NCBI RefSeq assembly: GCF_017301735.1 | Contig: NZ_CP071090.1 | Coordinates: 12,383,001-12,447,000 of the forward strand | Reading direction: 5' to 3' | Source: Pyxidicoccus parkwaysis | GTDB taxonomy: Bacteria; Myxococcota; Myxococcia; Myxococcales; Myxococcaceae | DNA length: 64,000 bases | Part shown: positions 24,007 through 33,800 of the stretch, piece by piece | Layout: each line of letters opens with the position of its first letter | Numbering within the stretch: the stretch's first letter is position 1 | Notes under the pieces: generated by a model | What the model saw: the letters and a program-made list of their open reading frames with translations, nothing else | Database searches by the model: none | Told to the model about the DNA's origin: nothing | Translations under genes and position numbers: made by a program

Positions 24007-25371
24007 TCACCAGTCGTAGCCGTGGTTGCCCTGCAGCACGACGACCTTGCCGCTGCCCGGGTAGAACAGGACGGCGTAGTCCTTGTTGTCGTGGCAGTTG
24101 TGGCAGGCCACCTCTTCCTCGGCAATCCACGCCTGGATGGTGCCGCCACCCGCGAACGAGTCAATCGCGGCCAGCAGCGCGGAGTTGCTCCCGCTGAAGA
24201 ACGTGCTCTGCGACAGGCCGGCGCGGTCGGTGAAGGTGCCGTACTCCGCGAGCGGCAGGTCCTGCCTCGTGGCGTTGAAGTTCGCCATCAGCGTCTGGAT
24301 GGTGGTGGCCCAGGCCGGGCACGAGAACGCGCTGTAGGCTTCGGTGGTGGAGATGTGGTGCCAGTCCGTGGACGAGGAGGTGGAGTTCCACGCCGTCACC
24401 GCGGGCGCCAGCGACGAGGCGTCGATGGCGGTCAGCGAAGAGGGCGGAGGCGGCACCAGCTCGCAGGTGCTGGTGACGTACATGCAGCGCGACACCTCGC
24501 GGTACGTGCCGCACGAGGAGAAGTCCGTGGTGCCCGTGGGCTTCGAGTGGATGCAGTTGTACACGGTGGCCGGGCACTCCTGGGACGGCCACACCTCGTA
24601 CGGGTCGCCGTCGGTGACCGCCAGCTCCGTCACGCGCGCCACCAGCCGCGCCGTCTTCGTCATCGTCGGGCCGTCATCGCCGCCCGAGGTGAAGGTGAGC
24701 GCCTGGGTGTGCGGGTCGATGGCCTGGTAGACCTTCTCGTACGTCCAGTCGAGGCGGTAGTTGGGCCGGCCGTAGACGGACGGGATGCCGTCGGGCGCCG
24801 TGACGGAGAGCCAGTCCGCGTAGCCGGACACCGAGGCGCGGCCACGGTAGAGCAGGTTGCTGTTGCCCTGCACGACGTAGACGGGGTTCACCGCCTCGTC
24901 AATCCAGATGCCGCTGGAGCCGACGAAGTCATAGAAGCGCGGCGCGATGACGATGCGCGCGAAGTACCGGTGCGGCGCGCCCGTGAAGGTGTCGATGGCG
25001 ATGAACAGCGGCAGGCCGGAGAGCACCGTGTTCAGCTCGTGGCCCTCGCGCAGCACCACCTCGAAGCGGCGCTCGCTGATGATGCTCGTCTCACCGAAGA
25101 TGTCGTCGGGGACGAAGCTGAACACGTTCTCCAGGTAGCGGTTGGCCGTACCGTGGATGACGAGGACGCGCTCACCGTTGCGCGTCTCGAAGGTACCCAG
25201 CGTCTCGATGCTGAGCTCGTTGTTGCCCACCGACGCGTACAGCCGGGTGACGGCTGCTTCGGCGGTGGTGGTGCCCGTCTCCTCTACGACGGAGTCGGAC
25301 GTCAGGGTGTCATTACAGGCCGTCGCCCCGAGGGCGAAGAGACAGGCCAGGGCAAGACGAAGTGTCTTCAT
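24007..25371 (-). CDS. Large lipoprotein with a C-terminal CxxCH motif
   Basis: A 454-residue exported lipoprotein (signal LFALGATACN; ATG at 25371 with GGAG nine bases upstream). The mature part is rich in Thr, Ser and aromatic residues and probably beta-structured, with no recognised domain. Near the C-terminus EEEVACHNCHDNKD contains CHNCH, the covalent haem attachment pattern of c-type cytochromes; a distal Met or His ligand is not obvious and one motif alone may instead bind metal. Paired Cys elsewhere (ECPATVYNC, SCGTY, RCMY, TCEL) suggest disulfides. Function unknown, probably surface-exposed. Confidence 0.65.
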   Translation of the reverse strand: MKTLRLALACLFALGATACNDTLTSDSVVEETGTTTAEAAVTRLYASVGNNELSIETLGTFETRNGERVLVIHGTANRYLENVFSFVPDDIFGETSIISERRFEVVLREGHELNTVLSGLPLFIAIDTFTGAPHRYFARIVIAPRFYDFVGSSGIWIDEAVNPVYVVQGNSNLLYRGRASVSGYADWLSVTAPDGIPSVYGRPNYRLDWTYEKVYQAIDPHTQALTFTSGGDDGPTMTKTARLVARVTELAVTDGDPYEVWPSQECPATVYNCIHSKPTGTTDFSSCGTYREVSRCMYVTSTCELVPPPPSSLTAIDASSLAPAVTAWNSTSSSTDWHHISTTEAYSAFSCPAWATTIQTLMANFNATRQDLPLAEYGTFTDRAGLSQSTFFSGSNSALLAAIDSFAGGGTIQAWIAEEEVACHNCHDNKDYAVLFYPGSGKVVVLQGNHGYDW

Positions 25372-25471
25372 GGGAGTGGTCTCCAGGTGGAGGGGACGGA
25401 GTACCATACTCCCCTGACTGTCTTGCTGTGGCGGATGTATCAGTCATGTGACACCGCACGGACCCTACGTC

Positions 25472-26605
25472 TCACGGCGGGCACCAGCAGGCACGACAGC
25501 CACCTTGCCAGGGCGGGTTCGCCGTGTCGCGACCCCATCCGGAGTCCTTCCCCTCGGGTGTCTGTGTGTCGGGCCCCGTCACCCGGGACTGGACGGTGAT
25601 GGAGAAGCTGCACGTGGCCGTGTGGTGCGCGGCACCTTTCGCGGTGATGTCCACCTGCGTCTTCCCGAAGGGGAATCGGCCCCCGGAAGGAATGCTGTAC
25701 GGCACCTGCGCTTCGGACACGGCGTCCGACATGCGCGCTGGGGAGTAATCGACAGTGGCGCCCAGCTCGTCGGTGGCCTCCACCACCTTGCTGCCCGGGC
25801 ACTCCAGCTTGGGAGCCGTGGTGTCCGACACGGTGACGATGGAGGAGCGACTGCGCACCTGGAAGCTGGAGACCTCGGTGGTGGCCTGCACCACCGTGCT
25901 CCCCAGTGGGAAGGGCTGCACGGGCGGGTGGCTGTACTGGATGGGCGTGGACGCGGGGACGCCGTCCGCCAGGACCGCCGGCGCGTAGGACACGCTGGCG
26001 CCTGAGCTGCTCGTGGCCTCCTTCCGGGGTGGGAAGGGACGCGCCACCGAGGAGGGCGCCAGGATGCGCGGCTCGGCGCCGGTGTCGTCGTTTGTAGAGA
26101 CGATGAGCAGGCATGGGGTGAGGGCGCGCGGGCTGAAGCTTCCCGCGCCAATCCACAGGTCCGTCACCCGCACCGTGCCGGCTTCCGTGCCGTCGCTCCT
26201 CCACAACTCCTGAATGCCGTCCGTCCCCATGAACGCGGAGAAGAAGAGGACGCCGTTCACGTCCACGAGCCCGCTCAAATCGGAGCCGTCCCTGCCCGGG
26301 CGGACGTCCTTCAGTCGCACCGTGCCCTGTTCCGCCCGTCGCTCACGTACAGCTCGCGGCCCGTCACTCCGTCATCCGCCGCGAAGAAGACGCGCTCACC
26401 CATGACGAGCAGCTCGCCGGAGGCCGAGGACTCCGTCGACGTTGATGTCGAACGTGAGCGCGGACCCGAGGCTCGTCAGCGCCTGCGCGCTGGAGCCCGT
26501 GCGCAAGGAAGGGGTCTCGCCGTCACCCCTGGAGGGACTGGCGCAGGCCAGGGAAAGCAGCAGCCCGAAGACGGGCCCCGTGTGCCACCGCCGGACTGCC
26601 GACAT
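25472..26605 (-). pseudogene. Frameshifted lipoprotein with ELWxxDGT and HYR repeats
   Basis: The ATG at 26605 follows GAGGAGGAG and opens a lipoprotein signal (VFGLLLSLACAS). Near 26445 the frame shifts; the next segment SGELLVMGERVFFAADDG with TGRELYVSDG is a clear ELWxxDGT-type repeat. Near 26335 a second shift leads to GTVRLKDVRPG and FMGTDGIQELWRSDGTEAG. Two HYR-type domains follow. The end reads SGWGRDTANPPW, while another frame gives ARWLSCLLVPAVRRRVR, so a MYXO-CTERM-like sorting tail seems to be split by a third shift, with its Cys replaced by Arg. Homologues of this type are cell-surface proteins. Sequencing error is the alternative explanation for the shifts. Confidence 0.6.
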
Positions 26606-26753
26606 GGTGCTCCTCCTCGCATGAGTCGAAGGAGGAAGATGGCGGAGCAGCATCGGGAGGGCCGTACCACTTGAGTGGTACAGTGGTACGGGCGCCGCGG
26701 ACCTCACGCCGGAGTCGCGACACGCGCAACTGGACGCCGATGGGGCCCGCGAC

Positions 26754-27251
26754 CTAATCGTTCGCACGCGTCGCTTCGAACAACTGCCAGATGCGCCGCT
26801 CTGTTTCGTCGAGCCATCTCTCGATCAGGTTCGCGCTCGCGACGTCGCCATGCTCTTCGCACACGTCGTGCGTCTCGCGGAGGTAGGCGGCCAATTGCTG
26901 GTTGTCATCTCGCAACTCGGTCAGCATGGCCGACGGCGCCACGTAGTCCGCATCGTTGTCGAGCAGCCGCTGCCGCCTTGCGATGTCGCCGATGGAATGC
27001 AGCGTACTGGCCCCGATGGCTCTGACGCGCTCGGCGATGCTGGCGGTGGAGACAAGGAGTTGCAGGGCGTGGTCCTGCAACATCGCCTGGTAGTCGCGAA
27101 AGTGCGGCCCTGACATGTGCCATCGGAAGTTCATGATCTTGATGTGCAGCGCATATACGTCGGCCAGCAGCGCATTCAACGCCGCGGAGATGTCCCGAAT
27201 AGCGTCAGCTTGCAGATCGGTGGGCGTATTGAGCGCGGGGCTGATCTTCAT
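26754..27251 (-). CDS. dps: Dps-family ferritin-like DNA-protecting protein
   Basis: A 165-residue member of the Dps family, which forms dodecamers, oxidises ferrous iron with hydrogen peroxide and protects DNA. The ferroxidase signature is intact: ALHIKIMNFRWHMSGPHF (His) and DHALQLLVSTASIAERVRA (Asp/Glu), with the family's RxAxG-like turn AIGAS. Length and start (MKISPALNT) fit. It is divergent from the AraC gene. Codon use and GC differ from the neighbourhood and look proteobacterial, suggesting transfer. Confidence 0.92.
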   Translation of the reverse strand: MKISPALNTPTDLQADAIRDISAALNALLADVYALHIKIMNFRWHMSGPHFRDYQAMLQDHALQLLVSTASIAERVRAIGASTLHSIGDIARRQRLLDNDADYVAPSAMLTELRDDNQQLAAYLRETHDVCEEHGDVASANLIERWLDETERRIWQLFEATRAND

Positions 27252-27395
27252 GCCCTGATGTTTGTCAGCGTGATGCGCGCCGTATATCTCGATCAGGCCG
27301 CATATTGTCGAAACAGGACACGGACTTCACCGGGACCTAGCTTGCGTTCAAGGCGCGCGGTCTATCATGCTTTTTGCTCCACAGGAGGCAGTGCG

Positions 27396-28316
27396 ATGGC
27401 TCCACGCCCCGACTACGGCCAGGCGCTGGCGACAGCGTTTCGCCTTCCTGATGCACCCCGGCTGGTGACCCGGTCGCTTCACAAGTCAACCATGTCGCTC
27501 ACGGAACTGCAGGGGCCGCCCGACCACGGCATGACCTCGGCGGTACCGTACGACGAAGCATTCCTTGTCCAGCTGCGATTGCGCGACTGCCCGCGGTGCG
27601 AATACTTCTCCGAGGGACGGCACCTCGAAGGCGTGGATCGGCGAGCCGGTGTGATCCAGATTCATGACCTGCGACGCGATCCTCGCGTGAACCTGAAGGA
27701 CCCCTTCCACATCATCCATTTGCACCTGCCGCTCAAGGTTCTCAACGGGGTCGCCGAGGAGGTCGGTGCGTCTCCCGTGGACGACCTTCTTGTGCACCCC
27801 GGCAAATGCTTGCGCGACCCCACCCTGGAACACCTGCTCCAGGCGATTCGCCCTTTGCTCGCAAGGCCGGAAGAGGCGAGCGCGGTTTTTGTCGACCATG
27901 TCGCTTGCGCGATCAGTGCCTACGTGGCGCAGACCTACGGCGGTGTGCGCACCGTCAGACGCCCGCCCCGAGGGGGCTTGGCGCCGTGGCAAGAGCGGCT
28001 CAGCAAAGAGTTGCTCGATGCCGACCTGAGCGGAAACATGCCCCTGCGCTTTCTGGCGCTGCAGTGCGGCCTATCGGTGCGGCATTTCACGCGCGCATTC
28101 CGACAGTCCACCGGGGTGCCGCCCCATCGCTATCTGCTCAAGCGTCGAGTGGAACGCGCGACCCAACTGCTCAAGGACCCCGCGCTGTCGTTGTCCGACA
28201 TCGCGCTCGCATGCGGGTTCGCCGATCAGAGCCACTTCACGCGCGTCTTCAGTGCATCCATGTCGATGAGCCCCGGGGCGTGGCGCCGAACCCATGTGTC
28301 GAAGGCGACGGCGTAG
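27396..28316 (+). CDS. AraC-family transcriptional regulator
   Basis: A 306-residue regulator. The ATG at 27396 follows CAGGAGG. The N-terminal half (about 1-190) is a ligand-sensing domain (PYDEAFLVQLRLRDCPRCEY); the C-terminal two helix-turn-helix motifs are clear: LRFLALQCGLSVRHFTRAFR and LSLSDIALACGFADQSHFTR. It is convergent with the alpha/beta hydrolase gene and divergent from dps; regulators of this kind often control the adjacent hydrolase or a stress gene, but no operator was identified. Confidence 0.9.
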   Translation: MAPRPDYGQALATAFRLPDAPRLVTRSLHKSTMSLTELQGPPDHGMTSAVPYDEAFLVQLRLRDCPRCEYFSEGRHLEGVDRRAGVIQIHDLRRDPRVNLKDPFHIIHLHLPLKVLNGVAEEVGASPVDDLLVHPGKCLRDPTLEHLLQAIRPLLARPEEASAVFVDHVACAISAYVAQTYGGVRTVRRPPRGGLAPWQERLSKELLDADLSGNMPLRFLALQCGLSVRHFTRAFRQSTGVPPHRYLLKRRVERATQLLKDPALSLSDIALACGFADQSHFTRVFSASMSMSPGAWRRTHVSKATA

Positions 28317-28320
28317 GAAT

Positions 28321-28350
28321 GCCGTCGGTCGAGACCGAGCGACCGACGGC
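28321..28350. terminator. Bidirectional terminator-like hairpin
   Basis: GCCGTCGGTCG (28321-28331) pairs perfectly with CGACCGACGGC (28340-28350) between the convergent AraC and hydrolase genes. No T-tract, but the position and an 11-base perfect stem suit shared transcription termination. Confidence 0.6.
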
Positions 28351-28361
28351 ACGGCTCGGGA

Positions 28362-29078
28362 CTACTTCGCTGCGTTCGCTGACACCTCCTTGGCGGCGCG
28401 TTCGATGAGGGCAGCCACCTCCTTCGGCTTGGACACGTAGATGGCGTGGCTCCCCGCCGCCTCGACGACGGTTGAACCCGCACGTTTGGACATGGCGCGC
28501 TGAGCCGGCACAGGAATCATCTTGTCGTCCGTGGCCACCATGTACCAGCTCGGCTTCACCTTCCATGCGGGAGCAGTGATCGTGCCATTGAGTGCATCAA
28601 CACCCCACGGTACCTGCGAATCGGCCATGAACGCGGCTTTCGCCTTGCTCACGTCGGCTGCGAACGAAGCGGCGAACCTGGCCTTGTCCAGCGCGAGATA
28701 GCCGTCCTGCGGCGGCAGAATCGGTGGCACCGGGGCGCCAGGTGCCGGGTTCGCAATCAGCGAGTTGACGGACTCGCCCTTGTCTGGCGCGAAAGCCGTG
28801 ATGTAGACCAGCCCTGCGACGTTGGGATGCGTGCCCGACTCAGTGATGACGACGCCTCCATACGAGTGTCCCACGAGGATGACCGGGCTCTTCTGCGCGT
28901 CGAGTACACGCTTGGTAAACGCGACGTCCTCGGCGAGCGATTTGGTTGGGTTCTGCACGACGGTGACCGAATAGCCGTCCTTCGTGAGGATTTGATGAAC
29001 TCCTTCCCAGCCGGATCCATCAACAAACCCCCCGTGGACGAGAACAATCGAAATCAAGGCTCCTGAGATGCCTGCCAT
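28362..29078 (-). CDS. Alpha/beta hydrolase
   Basis: A 238-residue serine hydrolase fold protein. It shows the oxyanion strand IVLVHGGFVDGSGW, the nucleophile elbow GHSYGG and the C-terminal catalytic His in AAGSHAIYVSKP; Asp in MVATDDKMIPV completes the likely triad. The ATG at 29078 follows AGGAG. This subgroup (methyl esterase/MhpC-like, close to plant hydroxynitrile-lyase-like proteins) has diverse substrates, and none can be named. Convergent with the AraC gene. Confidence 0.88.
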   Translation of the reverse strand: MAGISGALISIVLVHGGFVDGSGWEGVHQILTKDGYSVTVVQNPTKSLAEDVAFTKRVLDAQKSPVILVGHSYGGVVITESGTHPNVAGLVYITAFAPDKGESVNSLIANPAPGAPVPPILPPQDGYLALDKARFAASFAADVSKAKAAFMADSQVPWGVDALNGTITAPAWKVKPSWYMVATDDKMIPVPAQRAMSKRAGSTVVEAAGSHAIYVSKPKEVAALIERAAKEVSANAAK

Positions 29079-29588
29079 TTCAGACTCCTGGTCGGATGGT
29101 GATGCGTAGCGCGGCGTTGGTCAGAAGCTCCTGGCGCTCTCCTGAAATGCACGCTCTACGAGAGAAATACTCGGCGAGAGCGCAGCGTCCGTCGTGAAAG
29201 CCGCGGCCATGAATTGAACGTTCGAGCCACTGACTGGAGGGCGCCGGGCTCGCATCCATTCCCGGAGAGCACGACGGGGAGCGGCGAGCACTCACGGTCA
29301 ATAGGTGGGCGCGGCAATCCGGCCGCCAACGAGTGCCGAGCACTCATTGACGGTCATCGAGTCGCGGGGCGCCCGGGGCATCTTTCTGCCTCCCCATCGT
29401 CTGGCGCTTGAGTCCTATCGAGCTGGCGTGGAGCAGGCTGACGGTGCTGCTGAGCCAATGGTGGCTGCGTACCCACGCCGGGCATGCCAGGGCATTCAAC
29501 CCGCCCTGGCCGCCATTTCTCAGGATGACGCAGTGGGTGGTGGGCCCACTGCGGTTGCTTCGTCGCGCAGCCTGACGGAACGCCGCCG
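29079..29588. other. 510-base region without a recognisable gene
   Basis: Several short open frames exist on both strands, none with a family motif. A 30-codon frame on the minus strand ends near 29121 (MAAAFTTDAALSPSISLVER). The region separates the hydrolase block from the glucan locus and may contain the terminator of the latter, but no clear hairpin with a T-tract was found. Confidence 0.4.
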
Positions 29589-30242
29589 TCAGTCCGCCGT
29601 GAAGTACAGGTTGTCCATCAGCAGCTTGTCCGCCGCCGGGCCCTGGCCCGCAATGAGGACGAAGGGCGCGTTGATGGCATTGAGCTTCACGCCGTTGTTC
29701 GCGGCGAAGTCCGCCAGCGGGATGGCCAGGTGGTGCCACTCGCCGTCGTTCTTGTAGCCGTACTTCGTCGCGTCGAGCTGCACGCTCTTGCTGGCGTCGT
29801 TCATCCCCACCTTCACGCTGGAGAAGCCGGGGTCCTCCGACTTGAAGCTGACGTGCAGCGTCTTCCACCCGTCCAGGTTGCGCGCCTGGTCCCAGTGGAT
29901 GCCGAAGCCCAGCCACGTCTTGCCCGCGTGCACCACCAGGTCCGACGAGCGTCCCTCCACGCGGTCCGTGGAGGGCTCCAGCGTGACGGTGTTCTCGTAC
30001 AGGTAGACGTGCGTGGTGGTGTTGTCGATGGCGATGTCCTCCGAGCGGCCGCCCTCGTAGAAGCCCACCCCCAGCCGGCGCTGGCCCTCCTGGAAGGGGA
30101 AGGGCCCCGGCAGCACGTCCGAGCTCGGGCCGCCTCCCGCGTCCGGCCGCGAGTACTGCCCCTGGTTCTCGTAGTCCGAGTCCCCCGGGTCCGGCCGGCA
30201 CGCGGCCACCAGCATCAGCAGCGCAAGTCCGAGCTCCTTCAT
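29589..30242 (-). CDS. Lipoprotein with a carbohydrate-binding-like beta-sandwich, end of glucan operon
   Basis: A 217-residue lipoprotein (signal ALLMLVAACRP). After a Gly/Ser/Pro linker the domain reads IDNTTTHVYLYENTVTLEPS and WLGFGIHWDQARNLDGWKTL, ending LLMDNLYFTAD. This arrangement, with an initial calcium-type strand and a terminal 'DNLYF', is common in jelly-roll glycan-binding domains attached to glycanases. It is the last gene of the operon; its ATG overlaps the preceding stop (30239-30242). Probably holds glucan at the cell surface. Confidence 0.75.
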   Translation of the reverse strand: MKELGLALLMLVAACRPDPGDSDYENQGQYSRPDAGGGPSSDVLPGPFPFQEGQRRLGVGFYEGGRSEDIAIDNTTTHVYLYENTVTLEPSTDRVEGRSSDLVVHAGKTWLGFGIHWDQARNLDGWKTLHVSFKSEDPGFSSVKVGMNDASKSVQLDATKYGYKNDGEWHHLAIPLADFAANNGVKLNAINAPFVLIAGQGPAADKLLMDNLYFTAD

Positions 30243-30796
30243 GGCTTCACCGCCCTGTCCTGGCCATTGGCCGTCTTCACCAGCACCCAGCCGCCCTGCA
30301 CCGTGCCGCCCATCTCGACGATGCCCTTGTAGGCCGGGGTCGCCAGCTCGTACGCAATCTTCCCCGTCGCGTCGTACGTCACCGCGTCGGGGAAGTTGTC
30401 CAACACGGACTGGTACGCGCGGATGGCCTGCGCCTTCACCTTGGGCAGGTCCTCCTGGCTCGCCTCACCGTTCTGGTAGACGTTGAGCAGGTCCGTGCCC
30501 ACGTAGAACTGGGCCTCGCCGTAGGGCCCGCGCGCGAGCAGCGTGGCCCACGCGTAGAACGCGGCCACGTGGTCTCCGCTGCCCTGAATCTCCCACTTCG
30601 TCTCCTCGCCGGGCGAGTTGAGGCGGAAGGGGTTGTTCGAGTCCTCCAGCACGGACTGGTCCGGGTACACGCCCACGTTCTCGCTGTAGAGCTGGAGCGT
30701 GAGCCCATCCATCGGCTGGCCATACACATAGCTGGCCTTGTCGTAGCAGCCGCACAGTCCCACGGCGGCGGCGGCCAGCAGCAGTCCCGTCTTCAT
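30239..30796 (-). CDS. Small lipoprotein of the glucan operon
   Basis: A 185-residue lipoprotein (AAVGLCGCYDKAS; ATG at 30796). The sequence alternates helical and strand-rich parts, with LYSENVGVYPDQSVLEDSNN and an ATLLARGPYGEAQFYVG stretch, and matches no family I can name. It starts 10 bases after the glycosidase-barrel gene's stop and overlaps the following gene by four bases, so it is translationally linked to the locus. It may be an accessory subunit of the outer-membrane protein encoded just upstream. Confidence 0.7.
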   Translation of the reverse strand: MKTGLLLAAAAVGLCGCYDKASYVYGQPMDGLTLQLYSENVGVYPDQSVLEDSNNPFRLNSPGEETKWEIQGSGDHVAAFYAWATLLARGPYGEAQFYVGTDLLNVYQNGEASQEDLPKVKAQAIRAYQSVLDNFPDAVTYDATGKIAYELATPAYKGIVEMGGTVQGGWVLVKTANGQDRAVKP

Positions 30797-30806
30797 CTGG
30801 CGTCCC

Positions 30807-33800
30807 TCAGAGCGAAAGGATGGCATACGCGCCCACCTCGTACTCGCGGCCCTTCAGCCCCTCATCGAGGGCCGCCGCGCTGAGCCCCTCCGAGTACTCG
30901 TTCAGGTAGCGCACCAGCCCACGCAGGCCGAAGCGCGTCGTCACCGAGCCCAGCACCGGCTTCTTGAGGCCGTACGACACGTCGCCTCCGAGCTGGAGCG
31001 GGTAGGTGAGGTTGAAGACGCGGTGGTAGTCGTACGGGCCCCAGTCATTCACGTGGAACTGCGCCGTGAAGAGCAGCGTGTCCAGCAGCACCGAGCCGTC
31101 CAGGCCGAAGCGCTCCACCTGCCGCGCATCCTCGCCGGGGGACTGGTTGCTGCCCACGAAGGCGGTGCCATACAGCTTCAGGCGAGGCGTGGGGTTGCCC
31201 ACCAGCCGCAGCGACGTCTCCCACTCGTCGTGCGCCGGGGGCGCCGCGCCGAAGGCCACCGCGCTGCCGTTCGCGAGAATCGCGATACCCGCATCACGCG
31301 ACGTGGGCTGCCGGCGGTAGACGATGTCCAGGCCCGCGGCGAAGGGCGCGTCCTCGCGCATCTCCCTATCCCAGGACCAGAACCACGTGCCCGGCGTCGG
31401 GTCGAAGGTGAGCAGCAGCTCCGCGCCCAGCGTCTCGCGGTTGTCGAGCACCGTGAAGGCGTCCGCCAGCACGTTGCGAGGCCGCACGCCCGGGTAGTAC
31501 ATGCCCGACACCGCGTCGTACGAGTCGCCGATGGTGGGGTTCGGCCCGACGAGGGGCTTCTGGTAGAGCACGTTGGGGGACACCTGGAAGGTGCCCAGCT
31601 GCACCGTCATGCCGCCCTGGCCCGCGAAGTGGTTGCCGCGGCCGCTCTCGCGCAGGCTCCAGCCCGTCAGCACCGTGCTCTGCTCCGGGCCGCCGTCCGC
31701 CACGAGGCCGCGGAAGGAGCCCTGGACGAACCAGCGCACCGTGCCCATGTCGTAGGTGAGCCGCGCCTTCGCGCCGAGCGTGTCGAGGAACTGCACCTTG
31801 TCCTGCAACACCTCGTAGCCGGTGCCCAGGTAGCTGGGCCCGTCGGTGCGGCGCGTCCAGGTGAACTCCTCACCGATGCGCTGGGGCGCGGCGAGGATGC
31901 CGCCGAACTCCAGGTTCATGGGGCCGCGCGTCCAGTCGAAGCTGAGCGCCGTGCGGCGCGCCACACGCTCGCGGATGACGGAGCTGGTCTGCTGCGACGA
32001 GCCCCGCGCGATGTCCTCCGAGTGCATCAGGGTGATGCCCACCTGGCCCACGTTCTTCGTGTACTTGGCGACGACGGACGGGTTGGCGCCCCAGTACAGC
32101 TCCGGGCCCACCGCGAGCTTCAGGCCGTCCAGTCCCTTCTTGCCGGAGAACACGACGCCGAAGGGCGCATTGCCGTGGTAGATGTCGATGTTCGGCCCGT
32201 AGTTCGCCTCGCGGTACAGGCCGAAGAAGTCACCCTCCTCGCCCCAGTGGTAGTGGCCGGTGCGGTAGTAGCCCTCGAGCGCGAAGTCCTGCCGGTCCAG
32301 CTTGAACTCGGCCTGGTACAGCGCGAAGCGCTCCAGGCCCAGCGGCTGGCCCACCGCTCCGCCGTTCGTCGTCGGAGGCACGGCGCCGCTCACGCCCTGC
32401 GCCGTCGTCGTCGTCTGCGTGCCCCGGTTCTCGTAGAAGAGGTTGTTGAGGCGGTTCTGCGCCACGTTGCCCACCACGTTGAACGAGGCGCGCCCGTACA
32501 CGCCGGACGCCGGCTGGAGCGCCAGGTCGAAGAAGATGGACTCCGTGTGGTCCGCGGCCGTCTGGTTGGCCCGTGTCGTCGCGATGCTCCCGCGAGACAG
32601 CGAGCTGTCCAGGAGCAGGCGCAGGTTGGACACGCGCACCGCGCTCAGTTCCTCCGCGCGCGCCAGGGCCACGGAGGACTCGTAGCCGCGCGACATCTCC
32701 GTGGGACGGATGGCGGCGAAGTGCTCGTGGATGGTGTCCGCGTTGGTGGTGGAGGCGTACGGGTCCAGGCGGAAGGCGGCCTGGAGCACGTAGTACGCGG
32801 TGCGGGGCTGCACGCGGGCGATGCCGGCCTCGTCGTCCGGGCCGAGCGCGCAGATGCCGAACCACTCCTCGTTCATGTTGTTCTGGCCGTCCACGAAGTC
32901 GGCCGCGTAGCCGCCGTTGGGCCACGAGGCCGTGGTGTCGTGGACGGAGAGGTTGGCCTCCTGGCCGTGCTTCCACCAGCCATCCACCCACTGGAACACG
33001 AAGCCGCCGAGCGCGTTCTGCGCGCGGCCTTGCCCGTAGCTCTGCGTGTAGATTTCCTCCCACTGCTTGCGCAGGTACTCCGCCTGCGCGAGGTGGTCCT
33101 CGCGGCCGGCCTTGGCGTCATACGCGTCCGCGCCGAACTCGGTGAACATCACCGGCTTGTCCAGCTTGCGCAGGACCTCGTCGAACAAGTCGCGCGCGGA
33201 CGGGCCGCGGTAGACGTTGGCGCCGAAGATGTCCAAATCCGGCGCCAGCCTCGCGATGAGGTCGATGTACTGGAGGTCCCCGTTGGCGATGGACACCGGG
33301 TGGTGCGTGTCGCGGGCCTTGATGGTGCGCGCGGCCTCGCCCATCAGCGTGTAGAGGGACTCCGCGCGCGCGGCGTCCTCCTGTCCGGGCAGCGGCTGGA
33401 TTTCGAAACCCGTCCAGTGCAGGCCGTAGTTGTTCTCGTTGCCCAGCATCCACATCAGCACGCCGGGCACGTTGGCGTACGTCTCCGTCTTGCGCTTCAA
33501 GTCGGAGAGCAGCGCCTGGCGGTGGATGGGATTGGAGTAGTCCGTGTTCGGCACCATGACGCCGTTGACGTTGGTGCCGTAGCGGCCCATCAGCGGGTTG
33601 AGCACGGTGTAGATGCCGTAGTTCCGGTAGATGTATTCCACCCAGCGCGGGGGGATGTCATCGAACTGGCGGATGGCGTTGACGCCCATGTCGCGCAGGA
33701 GCGTCATCTCGCGCGCCAGCACCGCGCGGACGAAGTCGTCCGGCTGGTTCCACAGCGAGTAGCGGTAGTTCTCGCCAATGGGCGTGTAGCCCCAGTTCAT

